Positions 36,128-44,783 of a stretch of 64,000 nucleotides of DNA are shown piece by piece; position 1 is the stretch's first letter, and each line of letters opens with the position of its first letter. The notes under the pieces were generated by a model, which searched no databases, was not told where the DNA came from, and worked only from the letters and a program-made list of their open reading frames with translations. A program made the translations under genes and the position numbers. The stretch comes from Pseudomonas frederiksbergensis (GTDB taxonomy: Bacteria > Pseudomonadota > Gammaproteobacteria > Pseudomonadales > Pseudomonadaceae). Where the stretch lies: assembly GCF_003732705.1 (NCBI RefSeq), contig NZ_MOBR01000020.1:124001-188000 (forward strand), given 5' to 3'.

Positions 36128-36970
36128 ATGCGCTCATTTCCGTTCAAACAAGTCGATGTCTTCAGTCGAACACCGCTAAAAGGCAACCCGCTGGCCGTGG
36201 TGTTCGGCGCTGACGAACTCAGCGATGAGCGGATGGCGGCGTTCGCGACCTGGACCAACCTCAGCGAAACCACGTTCATCCTGGAGCCCCGGGATCCGCG
36301 AGCCGACTATCGGGTGCGGATTTTTACCACCCTGCAAGAGCTGCCATTCGCCGGTCACCCGACGCTGGGCACGTGTCATGCGTGGCTAGAGGCCGGTGGC
36401 GTGCCCAAGGGCGAGGAGATCATTCAAGAGTGCGGCGTCGGGTTGGTGCGGGTTCGCCGGCAAGGCGCGGAGCTGGCGTTCCTGGCGCCGCCGCTGCTCA
36501 GGACCGGGCCGGTGGATGCCGATGTGGTGGAGCGGGTTCGTCTCGGGCTCGGTCTGGCTGCGGAGGCAATCGTGCGCACGCAATGGGTCGATAACGGCGC
36601 TGGATGGCTGACGGTGATGGTCGAGGATCGGCAGCAGGTGCTCGATTTGCAACCGGATCATTCGCAAATGCTGGGTTTGGCCGTCGGGGTTATTGCTCCG
36701 TGGCATCCCGAGCGTGATGGCGATGAGGCGCAGTTCGAAGTGCGCGCGTTCATCTCAGGCGACGGCATGCCGGAAGACCCGGCCACCGGCAGCCTGAACG
36801 CCGGCATCGCCCAGTGGCTGCTCGCCGAAGGGTTGGCACCGGCGTCCTATGTGGTCAGCCAGGGCCTGACCATGGGGCGTGCGGGGCGGATTCAGGTGGA
36901 TCAGGTCGGTGACGAGATCTGGATCGGCGGCGCGGTGGTGACCTGCATTGATGGGACTTTGAATCTGTAA
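36128..36970 (+). CDS. PhzF-family isomerase-like protein
   Basis: 280 aa, typical length. Family landmarks: FKQVDVFSRTPLKGNPLAVV at the N-terminus, catalytic glutamate Glu47 in NLSETTFIL, LPFAGHPTLGTCHAW, and the C-terminal EDPATGSLNAG. PhzF itself isomerises DHHA in phenazine synthesis, but no phz genes are nearby, so this is likely one of the many stand-alone members with unknown substrate. The ribosome site AAGGAAGG lies just upstream. It is probably cotranscribed with the preceding GST gene. Confidence 0.88.
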   Translation: MRSFPFKQVDVFSRTPLKGNPLAVVFGADELSDERMAAFATWTNLSETTFILEPRDPRADYRVRIFTTLQELPFAGHPTLGTCHAWLEAGGVPKGEEIIQECGVGLVRVRRQGAELAFLAPPLLRTGPVDADVVERVRLGLGLAAEAIVRTQWVDNGAGWLTVMVEDRQQVLDLQPDHSQMLGLAVGVIAPWHPERDGDEAQFEVRAFISGDGMPEDPATGSLNAGIAQWLLAEGLAPASYVVSQGLTMGRAGRIQVDQVGDEIWIGGAVVTCIDGTLNL

Positions 36971-36995
36971 CCCGGTTTGTGAAATCGACACAATC

Positions 36996-37089
36996 CCCCT
37001 GTGGGAGCGAGCTTGCTCGCGATAGCGGTGGACCCGCCACATTGATGCTGGATGTGCCGCCGTCATCGCGAGCAAGCTCGCTCCCACAG
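36996..37089. repeat. REP inverted pair, GTGGGAGC type
   Basis: First of two complete type G pairs filling most of the 362-bp gap before hemB. Confidence 0.87.
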
Positions 37090-37130
37090 TAGTCCTGCGT
37101 CGTTCATTTGATCCAGGCTCGGCATAAATC

Positions 37131-37228
37131 CTTGTGGGAGCGAGCCTGCTCGCGAAAGCGGTGGGTCAATCACATTGATGTTGAATGTGCCGCCGCCTTC
37201 GCGAGCAGGCTCGCTCCCACATAGGGGG
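37131..37228. repeat. REP inverted pair, GTGGGAGC type
   Basis: Second type G pair before hemB. Its spacer (ACATTGATGTTGAATGTGCC) is close to that of the first pair, suggesting relatedness. About 100 bp of unique DNA, likely the hemB promoter, follows. Confidence 0.87.
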
Positions 37229-37332
37229 ATTGTTGCCTGGCAGGTAAAGGTTTGTTCCTGAACTGACGTTTGTGTCCTGCGCCGCGCAGGGCATAAGCTT
37301 CGCCCCCTACGACTTTTGTCTCAGGAAAACCC

Positions 37333-38307
37333 ATGTCCAGCCAGTTCCCCGAAGCACGTCCACGCCGTCTGCGCCGCAATGCGAGCCTGCGCAGCCTGTT
37401 CCAGGAAACCGAATTCAGCCTGAACGACCTGGTGCTGCCGATTTTCGTCGAAGAAGAAATCGACGACTTTGTGCCGATCAAAAGCATGCCCGGTGTGGTG
37501 CGGATTCCGGAGTCGAAACTGGCCGGCGAGATTGAGCGTTATGCCCGTGCCGGGATCAAGTCGGTGATGACGTTCGGCGTGTCCCATCATCTGGACAGCA
37601 GCGGCAGCGACACCTGGAACGACAACGGCCTGGTGTCGCGCATGTCGCGTATCGCCAAGGATGCGGTGCCGGAGATGATTGTGATGTCCGACACCTGCTT
37701 CTGCGAATACACCGACCACGGCCACTGCGGCGTGTTGCACAACCACGAAGTCGACAACGACAAAACCCTGATCAACCTGGGTAAACAAGCGGTGGCCGCG
37801 GCCCGTGCCGGCGCTGATGTGATCGCCCCGTCGGCGGCCATGGACGGCCAGGTCCAGGCAATTCGCCGGGCGCTGGACGAAGCCGGTTTCACCCAGACTG
37901 CGATCATGGCGTACTCGACCAAATTCGCCTCGGCCCTGTATGGCCCGTTCCGTGAAGCGGGTGGCAGCGCGTTGAAAGGCGACCGCAAAAGCTACCAGAT
38001 GAACCCGATGAACCGCCGCGAAGCCGTGCGCGAATCGCTGCTGGACGAACAGGAAGGCGCCGATGCGCTGATGGTCAAACCGGCCGGCGCCTACCTGGAC
38101 ATCATCCGCGACATCCGCGAAGCCTCGCGTTTGCCGCTGTCCGCGTATCAGGTGAGTGGCGAGTACGCGATGATCAAATTCGCCGCCCAGGCCGGGGCGA
38201 TTGATGAAGATCGTGTGGTGCGTGAAAGCCTTGGGGCGATCAAGCGAGCGGGGGCGGATTTGATCTTCACCTATTTCGCGATGGATCTGGCATTGGCCGG
38301 AATCTAA
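37333..38307 (+). CDS. hemB: Porphobilinogen synthase (5-aminolevulinate dehydratase), cysteine/zinc type
   Basis: 324 aa. It condenses two 5-aminolevulinate molecules to porphobilinogen in heme synthesis. Active-site lysines are Lys197 (YSTKFAS) and Lys249 (MVKPAG). The metal loop [14 protein letters not shown] has Cys122, Cys124 and Cys132, the catalytic zinc triad of the E. coli type. The well-known P. aeruginosa HemB lacks these cysteines and is Mg-dependent, so this copy may be a second, zinc-type paralogue. It is a single-gene unit with REP pairs on both sides. Start ATG at 37333 ([10 protein letters not shown]). Confidence 0.95.
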   Translation: MSSQFPEARPRRLRRNASLRSLFQETEFSLNDLVLPIFVEEEIDDFVPIKSMPGVVRIPESKLAGEIERYARAGIKSVMTFGVSHHLDSSGSDTWNDNGLVSRMSRIAKDAVPEMIVMSDTCFCEYTDHGHCGVLHNHEVDNDKTLINLGKQAVAAARAGADVIAPSAAMDGQVQAIRRALDEAGFTQTAIMAYSTKFASALYGPFREAGGSALKGDRKSYQMNPMNRREAVRESLLDEQEGADALMVKPAGAYLDIIRDIREASRLPLSAYQVSGEYAMIKFAAQAGAIDEDRVVRESLGAIKRAGADLIFTYFAMDLALAGI

Positions 38308-38320
38308 CCAGCACCCTAAA

Positions 38321-38416
38321 TCCCTTGTGGGAGCGGGCTTGCTCGCGAAAGCGGTTTGTCAGCCAATACATAGGGCGACTGACCCGCCACCTTCGCGAGC
38401 AAGCCCGCTCCCACAT
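38321..38416. repeat. REP inverted pair, type G, first of a tandem duplicate
   Basis: The spacer includes GTTTGTCAGCCAATACATAG, repeated almost identically in the next pair. Confidence 0.87.
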
Positions 38417-38455
38417 TTGTTGGGTGATGGCCACAATTGCTGTGCCGGACACAGC

Positions 38456-38550
38456 CCCCTGTGGGAGTGAGCCTGCTCGCGAAAGCGGTTTGTCAGCCAA
38501 TACATAGGGCGACTGATCCACCGTCTTCGCGAGCAGGCTCGCTCCCACAT
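38456..38550. repeat. REP inverted pair, type G, second of a tandem duplicate
   Basis: Offset of about 135-136 bp from the first pair, with near-identical spacer. The left arm has GTGGGAGTGAGCC, one change from consensus. Confidence 0.87.
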
Positions 38551-38564
38551 TGGAATTAGGTGAA

Positions 38565-40100
38565 TCAGGGCGATCCAAAAAACAGCCGTATCCCATGATC
38601 GCGGAAATACCGCTCGATCACCTTCGGATCGGCGCTGTTGTCGGCAATCGCCACATAGGTATCCGGCCGCAACAGATAAAACCCGTTGCGCGCCAACCCC
38701 GCCGCGTCAAACGCCGGCCGCCAGTCGAACACGTGCAGCGGCAGATGATGCTCGATGCACCAGGCGATCATTTCGTCGCTGGTGTCGCCGTAGACATGCA
38801 CTTGCCACGTGGGGTTTTTCAGTGATTCGTAATTGTCACCTTCGCCATCATGAGCCCAGGGCAAGCGGTCGCCGCCGTGGACATGGCCGGTGACGCCTTC
38901 GCTCAGCGGCATGCCGCGATAGTTGACGGTGATTTGCGAGATGGTGCGGAACAGAAACTCCCGGCTCGCCCCGAACGACGTCAGTTTGGGGATCAGGAAC
39001 GGCGCCAGCCGCGTGCGCAGCAGATCGGCAACTTTGCCCTCGGCGGTGACGAAGCTGAACACCCGGTCGGTAGTCGACACCAGGCGCCGGGCGAAGGCGA
39101 TGCGCTCGGTTTCGTAGCTGTCGAGCAGTTTCGCGGTGGCGCCGCCGCTCAGGACCGCAGCCAGTTTCCAGGCCAGGTTGATCGCATCGCCAATGCCGGT
39201 GTTCATGCCCTGGCCACCCGCAGGGCTGTGGACGTGGGCCGCGTCGCCGAGCAGAAACGCCCGGCCGCTGCGAAAGAACTCCGCCACCCGATGATGCACG
39301 CGGTAGGTCGAGAACCAGTTCACCTGTTCGACCTGCACCTTCAAATGCTCGATGGCCCGGCTGCTGACGTCTTCGAATTTCAGGGTTTCGGCGTGCTCGG
39401 CCCGTTCATCGCGCACGGTGCCGATCAACCGCGCGTGACCTTCGCTGGCCAACGGAAACACTGCGAGAAAGTCCGCTTCATCGAGGTCCACGTGCAGTTC
39501 ACCGTTGAACGCCGGACCGCTGGCCTGGACATCGGCGACGTAGAAAATCTGCTGATAGGTACCGCCGGGGAAACCACTGTCGAGGGTTTTACGCACGATC
39601 GACCGGGCACCGTCGCAACCCGCGATATAGCAGGCCTGGCAGGTTTCCTCCTGGCCATCGGGCAGGCGCAACTGCGCGGTGATGCCGTCGCCGGTTTCGG
39701 TGAAACTTTCCAGTTCGGTATTGCGTTCCACGCGGATGCCGAAGGTTTCAAGGCGTTCGATCAGCAGGGCTTCATGTTCATCCTGGGGAAAGATTTCCAG
39801 GAACGCATAAGGCGTCAAACCTTCGCCGATGCGGGTCAACGGCAGGCGCGCCACGGCTTCTCCCTTGACCCAGAAATTCGCCGCCGCCACCCGATGGCCG
39901 TTCTGCACGATGGCATCGGCCAGGTCGAGTTGACGATACAACTCAAGGGTCCGCGCCTGAACGGCCAGGGCCCGAGAGGTGGTGCCAGGCGCGGAGGTCT
40001 TGTCGATGATGCGCACGTGGATGCCGAGCTTGCTCAGCCACAGCGCCAGCACCAGACCGGTCGGGCCGGCGCCGATGATCAGCACGTCACTTCGGTTCAT
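38565..40100 (-). CDS. FAD-dependent aromatic monooxygenase (PHBH fold)
   Basis: 511 aa. The N-terminal FAD dinucleotide motif is VLIIGAGPTGLVLAL (GAGPTG at 10-15), CDGARSIVRK is the middle motif, and FLLGDAAHVHSPAGGQGMNT is the second FAD site. The C-terminal thioredoxin-like extension fits the MhpA/PheA-type hydroxylase group. It would use NAD(P)H and O2 to hydroxylate an aromatic or polyketide-like substrate. The ATG at 40098-40100 follows GGAG. No pathway neighbours are present, so the substrate is unknown. Confidence 0.85.
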   Translation of the reverse strand: MNRSDVLIIGAGPTGLVLALWLSKLGIHVRIIDKTSAPGTTSRALAVQARTLELYRQLDLADAIVQNGHRVAAANFWVKGEAVARLPLTRIGEGLTPYAFLEIFPQDEHEALLIERLETFGIRVERNTELESFTETGDGITAQLRLPDGQEETCQACYIAGCDGARSIVRKTLDSGFPGGTYQQIFYVADVQASGPAFNGELHVDLDEADFLAVFPLASEGHARLIGTVRDERAEHAETLKFEDVSSRAIEHLKVQVEQVNWFSTYRVHHRVAEFFRSGRAFLLGDAAHVHSPAGGQGMNTGIGDAINLAWKLAAVLSGGATAKLLDSYETERIAFARRLVSTTDRVFSFVTAEGKVADLLRTRLAPFLIPKLTSFGASREFLFRTISQITVNYRGMPLSEGVTGHVHGGDRLPWAHDGEGDNYESLKNPTWQVHVYGDTSDEMIAWCIEHHLPLHVFDWRPAFDAAGLARNGFYLLRPDTYVAIADNSADPKVIERYFRDHGIRLFFGSP

Positions 40101-40171
40101 GGGGGCATTCTCCGAGGGGTGTGTCGGGCAAGTATGGTCCAGACAGGGCAATCGAGCGTTGTGAATACAAA

Positions 40172-40267
40172 ACCCTGTGGGAGCGAGCTTGCTCGCGATG
40201 GCGTCGCTACATCCAGCATCTATGTGACTGAACCGCCGCCATCGCGAGCAAGCTCGCTCCCACAGGG
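40172..40267. repeat. REP inverted pair, GTGGGAGC type
   Basis: Complete type G pair between the monooxygenase promoter and the TonB-receptor terminator. Confidence 0.87.
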
Positions 40268-40298
40268 TCTTATGTTGGCTTTGCTTTTTCAGTCAACC

Positions 40299-40336
40299 AA
40301 AAAGGCCCCGCAGCCGTGAAGCTGCGGGGCCTTTTC
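40299..40336 (-). terminator. Rho-independent terminator after the TonB receptor gene
   Basis: AAAAAGGCCCCGCAGC / GCTGCGGGGCCTTTT stem with a short loop. A-tract and T-tract on opposite sides make it able to work in both directions. Confidence 0.88.
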
Positions 40337-40351
40337 GTGGAGCGAAGGGGC

Positions 40352-42562
40352 TTAGAAGTCGATGGTGCCCGACAGCTTCGCCACCCGCGGCTCACCTTGG
40401 GTCAGGTAGCCGGCCTGGGCCGATTCCCAGTATTTCTCGTTCGCCAGGTTCTCGATGTTCAGGCGCAGGGTGATGTCTTTCTGGTCGACTTTGAAACCAT
40501 AGCGGGCGCCGGCGTCGAAGCGATTCCAGGTTGGCAGGCTGAGGTTGTTCGCCGCGTCGGCGTATTGGCCGCCGGTACGCAGCATCCGCGCGTTCAGCGC
40601 TACGCCTTGCAGGCCCGGTACGTCCCAATCCACTCCGGCGTTGAACTGGAAGGTCGGTACGCCGATGGCACGGTTGCCGTCGTTGGCGCCGTTCTGGGTG
40701 TTCTTCAGTTCGGTGTCCATCAGGGTCAGGCCGCTGATCAGGCGCAGGCCGTCGATCGGCTCGCCGAAGACGTTGAGTTCGACGCCTTTGTTGATCTGCT
40801 CGCCCTGGCGCACAAACTCCGCCGTGGTGGCGCTGGTGATCACCGAGTAGCCATCGCTCGGTTGCTCGATGCGGTACACACCCAGGCTGGCGCCGTAGGT
40901 GCCCATGTCGACTTTCACACCGGCTTCGATTTGCTTGGAGCGGGCCGGGGCGAACGCTTCGTTGCCGTTGGTGACGACGCGGTTGCCGGAGGTGAGTGGC
41001 GAGATCGGGCCTTTCGCCAGGCCTTCAATGCGGTTGGCGTAGAACGACACATGCTCCCACGGCTTGAAGACGATGCCGTAGACCGGTGTGGTGATCGATT
41101 CGTCATACGCGGAGGTGCGGCTGCCGGAACCGTAAGGCGCGTAGCCGTAGCCTTGCACCACCAATTGCTGGCGACGCAGGCCGACGGTCAGCAGCAGTCG
41201 GTCATCGAAGAAACCGAGGGTGTCGGACACCGCCGCACTGCGGTTGAAGGTTTTGCCGACGATGCCCGGGTCGCTCAGGTCGCCGCCGGAGAAGTTGCCG
41301 ACCGGCGATGGGGTTTGCACCGGATGGTAGATGTTGTTCGAGTAGCGGGTCAGGTCGAAATCGTAGGCGCTGCGCTGTTCGGTCCAGATCCCGGCCAGGC
41401 CGAAATTGAGTTTATGCGTGACCGGGCCGGTGGCGAATCGGCCGTTGAGGCCGGCCATGACGCTGGTGTTGTCTTCATCGTGGGGGATGAACGAGCCGGT
41501 TGTGGTAGATGCACCGTCGTTGCCCACCAGCGTGGTCGAGTTGTAGCGTCCGACTTCACGGGTGTGCTTGGCGCCGCCCGCGGCGTAGGCCGTCCAGTTG
41601 TCGTTCAGGTCGTACTCGGCGCGCAACATGCCGAAGGTGTCTTCGATGTCGGTGAAACCCCACTTTGGCGCGTAGTTGGTGTCGGCCGATGGCGCATCCG
41701 GAATGTGCGTGGCCGTGCCGAGGTTCACGCTGTTGCGGCCACCGTTCACGCGCTCTTTCTGGTAGGCAAAATCACCGGAAATACGCAGGGCGTCACCGCG
41801 ATAATCGAGGCCGATGGAGAACAGTTTCGAACGCTGGTTTTCGTGATCGATACCGGTGTCGCCTTCACGCTGGGCCAGGTTGACCCGTGCACCGAATCGG
41901 TTGTCTTCACCAAAGCGCTGACCGAGATCGAGGTGCTGACCGACGCGGCCTTCGTCGTTGATGTCGGTGGTGAAGCGGCGTGTGGGCACGTCACCGGCAC
42001 GCTTGGGTTGCAGGTTGACGCCGCCGCCGATGCCGGAGCCGGTCGGGGTCACGCCGTTGATAAAGGCGTTCGGGCCTTTGAACACTTCCACGCGCTCCAG
42101 GGCGTCGGTGGAAATGATCTGCCGCGGCAGCACGCCGTACAGGCCGTTATAGGAAATATCGTCGCCGGTCAGCGGCAAGCCGCGGATCATGAAGATCTGC
42201 GCCTGGTTGGAAAAACCGGACGCCTGGCGCACCGAGGAATCGTTGAGCAATACGTCGGCGACGTCTTCGGCCTGCTGGTCCTGGATCAGTTGTTCGGTGT
42301 AGGCGGCCATGGTGAACGGCACGTCCATCATGTCCTGATTGCCCAGCACGCCCAATTGGCCGCCGCGAGCCACCTGACCGCCGGCAAACACCGGGGGCAG
42401 GGCAGCCGTCGCGGTCGGGGCTTGGGCGTTGACGTTCACTTCGTCCAGCACCAGCGCTTTATCGTCATTATTGGTGGCGGCGTGGGCAGAGACGGACAGG
42501 GCGCAAAACAGGGCGAGAAGTGTCGGGCGATAGGGAACGCCGAGTCGGGCTGGAGTGGGCAT
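40352..42562 (-). CDS. TonB-dependent siderophore receptor
   Basis: 736 aa. Signal peptide (to about SAHA, residue 28), then a plug domain with FMIRGLPLTGDDISYNGLYG, ALERVEVFKGPNAFINGV and the GSGIGGGVNLQPKRA plug signature. A 22-strand-type barrel ends with aromatic F (SGTIDF). No N-terminal secretin/STN signalling domain is seen, so it should not directly control a sigma factor. It imports a ferric siderophore, hydroxamate-type being likely, using TonB-ExbBD. The ATG at 42560-42562 has AGGA upstream. A weak Fur-like site lies at 42643-42661. Confidence 0.9.
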   Translation of the reverse strand: MPTPARLGVPYRPTLLALFCALSVSAHAATNNDDKALVLDEVNVNAQAPTATAALPPVFAGGQVARGGQLGVLGNQDMMDVPFTMAAYTEQLIQDQQAEDVADVLLNDSSVRQASGFSNQAQIFMIRGLPLTGDDISYNGLYGVLPRQIISTDALERVEVFKGPNAFINGVTPTGSGIGGGVNLQPKRAGDVPTRRFTTDINDEGRVGQHLDLGQRFGEDNRFGARVNLAQREGDTGIDHENQRSKLFSIGLDYRGDALRISGDFAYQKERVNGGRNSVNLGTATHIPDAPSADTNYAPKWGFTDIEDTFGMLRAEYDLNDNWTAYAAGGAKHTREVGRYNSTTLVGNDGASTTTGSFIPHDEDNTSVMAGLNGRFATGPVTHKLNFGLAGIWTEQRSAYDFDLTRYSNNIYHPVQTPSPVGNFSGGDLSDPGIVGKTFNRSAAVSDTLGFFDDRLLLTVGLRRQQLVVQGYGYAPYGSGSRTSAYDESITTPVYGIVFKPWEHVSFYANRIEGLAKGPISPLTSGNRVVTNGNEAFAPARSKQIEAGVKVDMGTYGASLGVYRIEQPSDGYSVITSATTAEFVRQGEQINKGVELNVFGEPIDGLRLISGLTLMDTELKNTQNGANDGNRAIGVPTFQFNAGVDWDVPGLQGVALNARMLRTGGQYADAANNLSLPTWNRFDAGARYGFKVDQKDITLRLNIENLANEKYWESAQAGYLTQGEPRVAKLSGTIDF

Positions 42563-42929
42563 GTTCGATCCTGGCGGCGCGCCGCCGATGAGAAAAAGAG
42601 ATAACGGCGCGGGGAGCTCCTTGCGCAAATGCGACTCCAGGCGCAAATGATATGTTTTCGCAGTAACGTTCTGCAATGAGTTTGTCATCAGTGGACGAAC
42701 ACGATGGAAAAGCTGCACAAACCTTGTGGGAGCGAGCCTGCTCGCGAAGGCGTTGGATCAGTCGCCATTTGTATTGACTGGTACACCGCCTTCGCGAGCA
42801 GGCTCGCTCCCACAGGGTTGTGTGTTGAGTTGAAGGATTGGGTGGAACAGCCGCCCATCAGCACAGTCATAGCCTGCACCCGGCCATTGATCGTATGGTT
42901 AACCCGGCTAAACGGATTTTTGGAGCACC
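42563..42929. other. Divergent intergenic region, TonB receptor / DUF1615 gene
   Basis: 367 bp. The receptor side has an AT-richer patch around AAATGATATGTTTT (weak Fur-like match, about 11 of 19). A type G REP pair and the promoter of the lipoprotein gene fill the rest. Confidence 0.5.
42722..42817. repeat. REP inverted pair, GTGGGAGC type
   Basis: Complete type G pair, about 110 bp before the DUF1615 gene. Confidence 0.87.
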
Positions 42930-44021
42930 ATGCACGCCCACCGATTGATCATGAGTCTCGCTGCCTTGCTGGTCCTGGCCGGTTGCGGTACCCGGCAGAC
43001 CCAGGAAGCACCGGCCCGCAAGCCTGCTGAGGTCAAGGCGCAGATCGTGCGTCTGTTGCCGGCGAAAACCGTCGACCGTGAGGGTTGGGCGACGGATATC
43101 TACGCAGCGTTTGCCGCTCAGGAGATTTCGCCGACCACGCAAAACCTGTGTGCGGTGCTGGCCGTCACCGAGCAGGAATCAACCTTTCAGGTAGATCCAA
43201 CCGTGCCGGGTTTGGGCAAGATCGCCCGGGACGAAATCGACCGCCGCGCCGCCAAGGCGCATATCCCGAGCCTGTTGGTGAGCGGTGCATTGCAGGTCAG
43301 CTCGCCCACTGGCAAAAGCTACAGCGACCGGCTGAACGCCGCCCGCAGTGAAAAAGAACTGAGCGCGATTTTCGATGACTTCATCGGCATGGTGCCCATG
43401 GGCAAGACCCTGTTCGGTGAATTCAACCCGGTGCACACCGCCGGGCCTATGCAGGTCAGCATCGAATTCGCCGAGCAAGAAACCCGCAATTATCCTTACC
43501 CGATCACCGGCTCGATCCGCCATGAAGTGTTCAGTCGTCGCGGCGGCATGTATTTCGGCATTGCCCATTTGCTCGGTTATCCGGTGAGCTACACACAGCC
43601 GTTGTATCGCTTTGCCGATTTCAATGCCGGTTGGTACGCCAGCCGTAATGCCGCGTTTCAAAACGCCGTCAGCCGCGTGTCGGGCATCCCGCTGGCGCTG
43701 GACGGTGACTTGATTCGCTACGATTCAATCATGCCCGGCACCACGGAACTGGCGGTGCGCACCCTCGGCAAGCAACTGGGCATGCGCAATCCGACGATTC
43801 GCGATCAATTGGAAACGGGTAAAAGCCTGGAGTTCGAAGAGACGAGGCTCTACCAAAAGGTCTTCGCCCTGGCGGAGAAGGCTGAAGGCCGGGCGTTACC
43901 CCGAGCGGTGTTGCCGGGGATTGTGCTGGAAAGCCCGAAAATCACCCGCAAACTCACAACGGCCTGGTTCGCCAAACGGGTCGATGAGCGGTATCAGCGG
44001 TGTATGGCGAAGGGGCGTTGA
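42930..44021 (+). CDS. DUF1615 lipoprotein
   Basis: 363 aa. A lipoprotein signal peptide ends in the lipobox LAGC, with Cys19 the lipidated residue. The remaining sequence (TQNLCAVLAVTEQESTFQVD, HTAGPMQVSIEFAEQ, FADFNAGWYASRNAAFQ) matches the DUF1615 family of proteobacterial lipoproteins. The EQES and AGPMQVS motifs look like a lysozyme-type or soluble lytic transglycosylase active-site arrangement, so a peptidoglycan role is possible but unproven. The gene is monocistronic and ends before a strong terminator. Confidence 0.85.
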   Translation: MHAHRLIMSLAALLVLAGCGTRQTQEAPARKPAEVKAQIVRLLPAKTVDREGWATDIYAAFAAQEISPTTQNLCAVLAVTEQESTFQVDPTVPGLGKIARDEIDRRAAKAHIPSLLVSGALQVSSPTGKSYSDRLNAARSEKELSAIFDDFIGMVPMGKTLFGEFNPVHTAGPMQVSIEFAEQETRNYPYPITGSIRHEVFSRRGGMYFGIAHLLGYPVSYTQPLYRFADFNAGWYASRNAAFQNAVSRVSGIPLALDGDLIRYDSIMPGTTELAVRTLGKQLGMRNPTIRDQLETGKSLEFEETRLYQKVFALAEKAEGRALPRAVLPGIVLESPKITRKLTTAWFAKRVDERYQRCMAKGR

Positions 44022-44068
44022 ACATCAAAAGTTCGCAGACGCTACATGGCCAACGGTATTCGCAGGCA

Positions 44069-44102
44069 TAAAAAAACCCGGCTGATGAGGCCGGGTTTTT
44101 CG
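44069..44102. terminator. Bidirectional rho-independent terminator
   Basis: AAAAAACCCGGC / GCCGGGTTTTTT stem with loop TGATGAG, between the convergent DUF1615 and repeat-protein genes. It can serve both. Confidence 0.88.
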
Positions 44103-44128
44103 TTGAGTACCGCTGTGAAGCCATTCAT

Positions 44129-44524
44129 TTATGCGGTGCGGTTCTGGATCAATCGATCGGATCCACCTTCGGCAACGCGTTTCTCGATCAGACGATCGGA
44201 ACCACCTTCAGCCACGCGTTTCTCGATCAGACGATCGGAACCACCTTCAGCAACGCGTTTCTCGATCAGACGATCGGAACCACCTTCAGCCACGCGTTTC
44301 TCGATCAGACGATCGGAACCACCTTCAGCAACGCGTTTCTCGATCAGACGATCGGAACCACCTTCAGCAACGCGTTTCTCGATCAGACGATCCGAACCAC
44401 CTTCAGCCACACGGCTTTCAATCAGACGATCCGAGCCGCCTTCAGCGATCATGGTGTGAGAAGCGGCAAAAGCGTTAACTGCAAAAACCGAGAAAGCGAT
44501 GCTGAGAAGGATTTGGCGTTTCAT
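44129..44524 (-). CDS. Exported protein of eight tandem 13-residue repeats
   Basis: 131 aa. A signal peptide of about 20 residues (MKRQILLSIAFSVFAVNAFA) is followed by a 5-residue linker and then only repeats: one IAEGGSDRLIESR, six VAEGGSDRLIEKR and one VAEGGSDRLIQNR, ending TA. No cysteine and no second domain. It should be periplasmic or secreted. I do not recognise a characterised function; similar AEGGSDR-repeat proteins probably occur in other Pseudomonas. Each unit ends in a basic pair (KR in six), so the protein could be a polyprotein of short peptides or an elongated repeat fold. A GGAG ribosome site lies about 10 bp upstream. Confidence 0.8.
   Translation of the reverse strand: MKRQILLSIAFSVFAVNAFAASHTMIAEGGSDRLIESRVAEGGSDRLIEKRVAEGGSDRLIEKRVAEGGSDRLIEKRVAEGGSDRLIEKRVAEGGSDRLIEKRVAEGGSDRLIEKRVAEGGSDRLIQNRTA
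44145..44450. repeat. 39-bp coding tandem repeat, about eight copies
   Basis: The unit, beginning ACCTTCAGCCACGCG and ending CAGACGATCGGA on the plus strand, repeats with few changes. Two variants (CAGCCACGCG and CAGCAACGCG) partly alternate, indicating that two-unit blocks were also copied. Because 39 is a multiple of three, other reading frames stay open too. Confidence 0.9.
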
Positions 44525-44733
44525 GATGGTGTGCTCCGGGGTGTTTATTGGTTGGTATGGAGGCGATGTTACGCCCCGGATTTTTTATGAGAACTTCATT
44601 GACGTGATGGTGACCATCGACGGCAATGATGGTTGGCGCGAGGCACTTATTGCGAGGTTGATGATGCGGTCGTCGGCTGGGCCCGATGGGGTCGGTGGCC
44701 GGTTCTACACTTTGCAGCACTGGGCTGATTGAT

Positions 44734-44768
44734 CCCTGTGGCGAGGGGCAAGCCCCCTCGCCACAAGG
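44734..44768. repeat. Short hairpin repeat (GTGGCGAGGGG type)
   Basis: CTGTGGCGAGGGG-CAAG-CCCCTCGCCACAAG, a single tight inverted repeat just after the GNAT stop region. It is a third kind of Pseudomonas intergenic palindrome and may act as a terminator-like structure. Confidence 0.7.
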
Positions 44769-44783
44769 TTTCGCCAAAGCTTA

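Noticed and set aside
42643-42661. Possible Fur box upstream of the TonB receptor
   Set aside because: Only about 11 of 19 positions agree with the consensus by eye; left as a weak note in the gene entry rather than a feature.
42563-42718. 52-codon extension of the TonB receptor
   Set aside because: The signal peptide begins at the internal ATG (42560-42562) with AGGA upstream; the extension would bury it.
44046-44459. Plus-strand open frames across the 39-bp repeats (RRSEPPSATRFSI-type repeats)
   Set aside because: The minus-strand frame has a signal peptide, ribosome site and correct terminator. The plus-strand frames stay open only because the repeat length is divisible by three.
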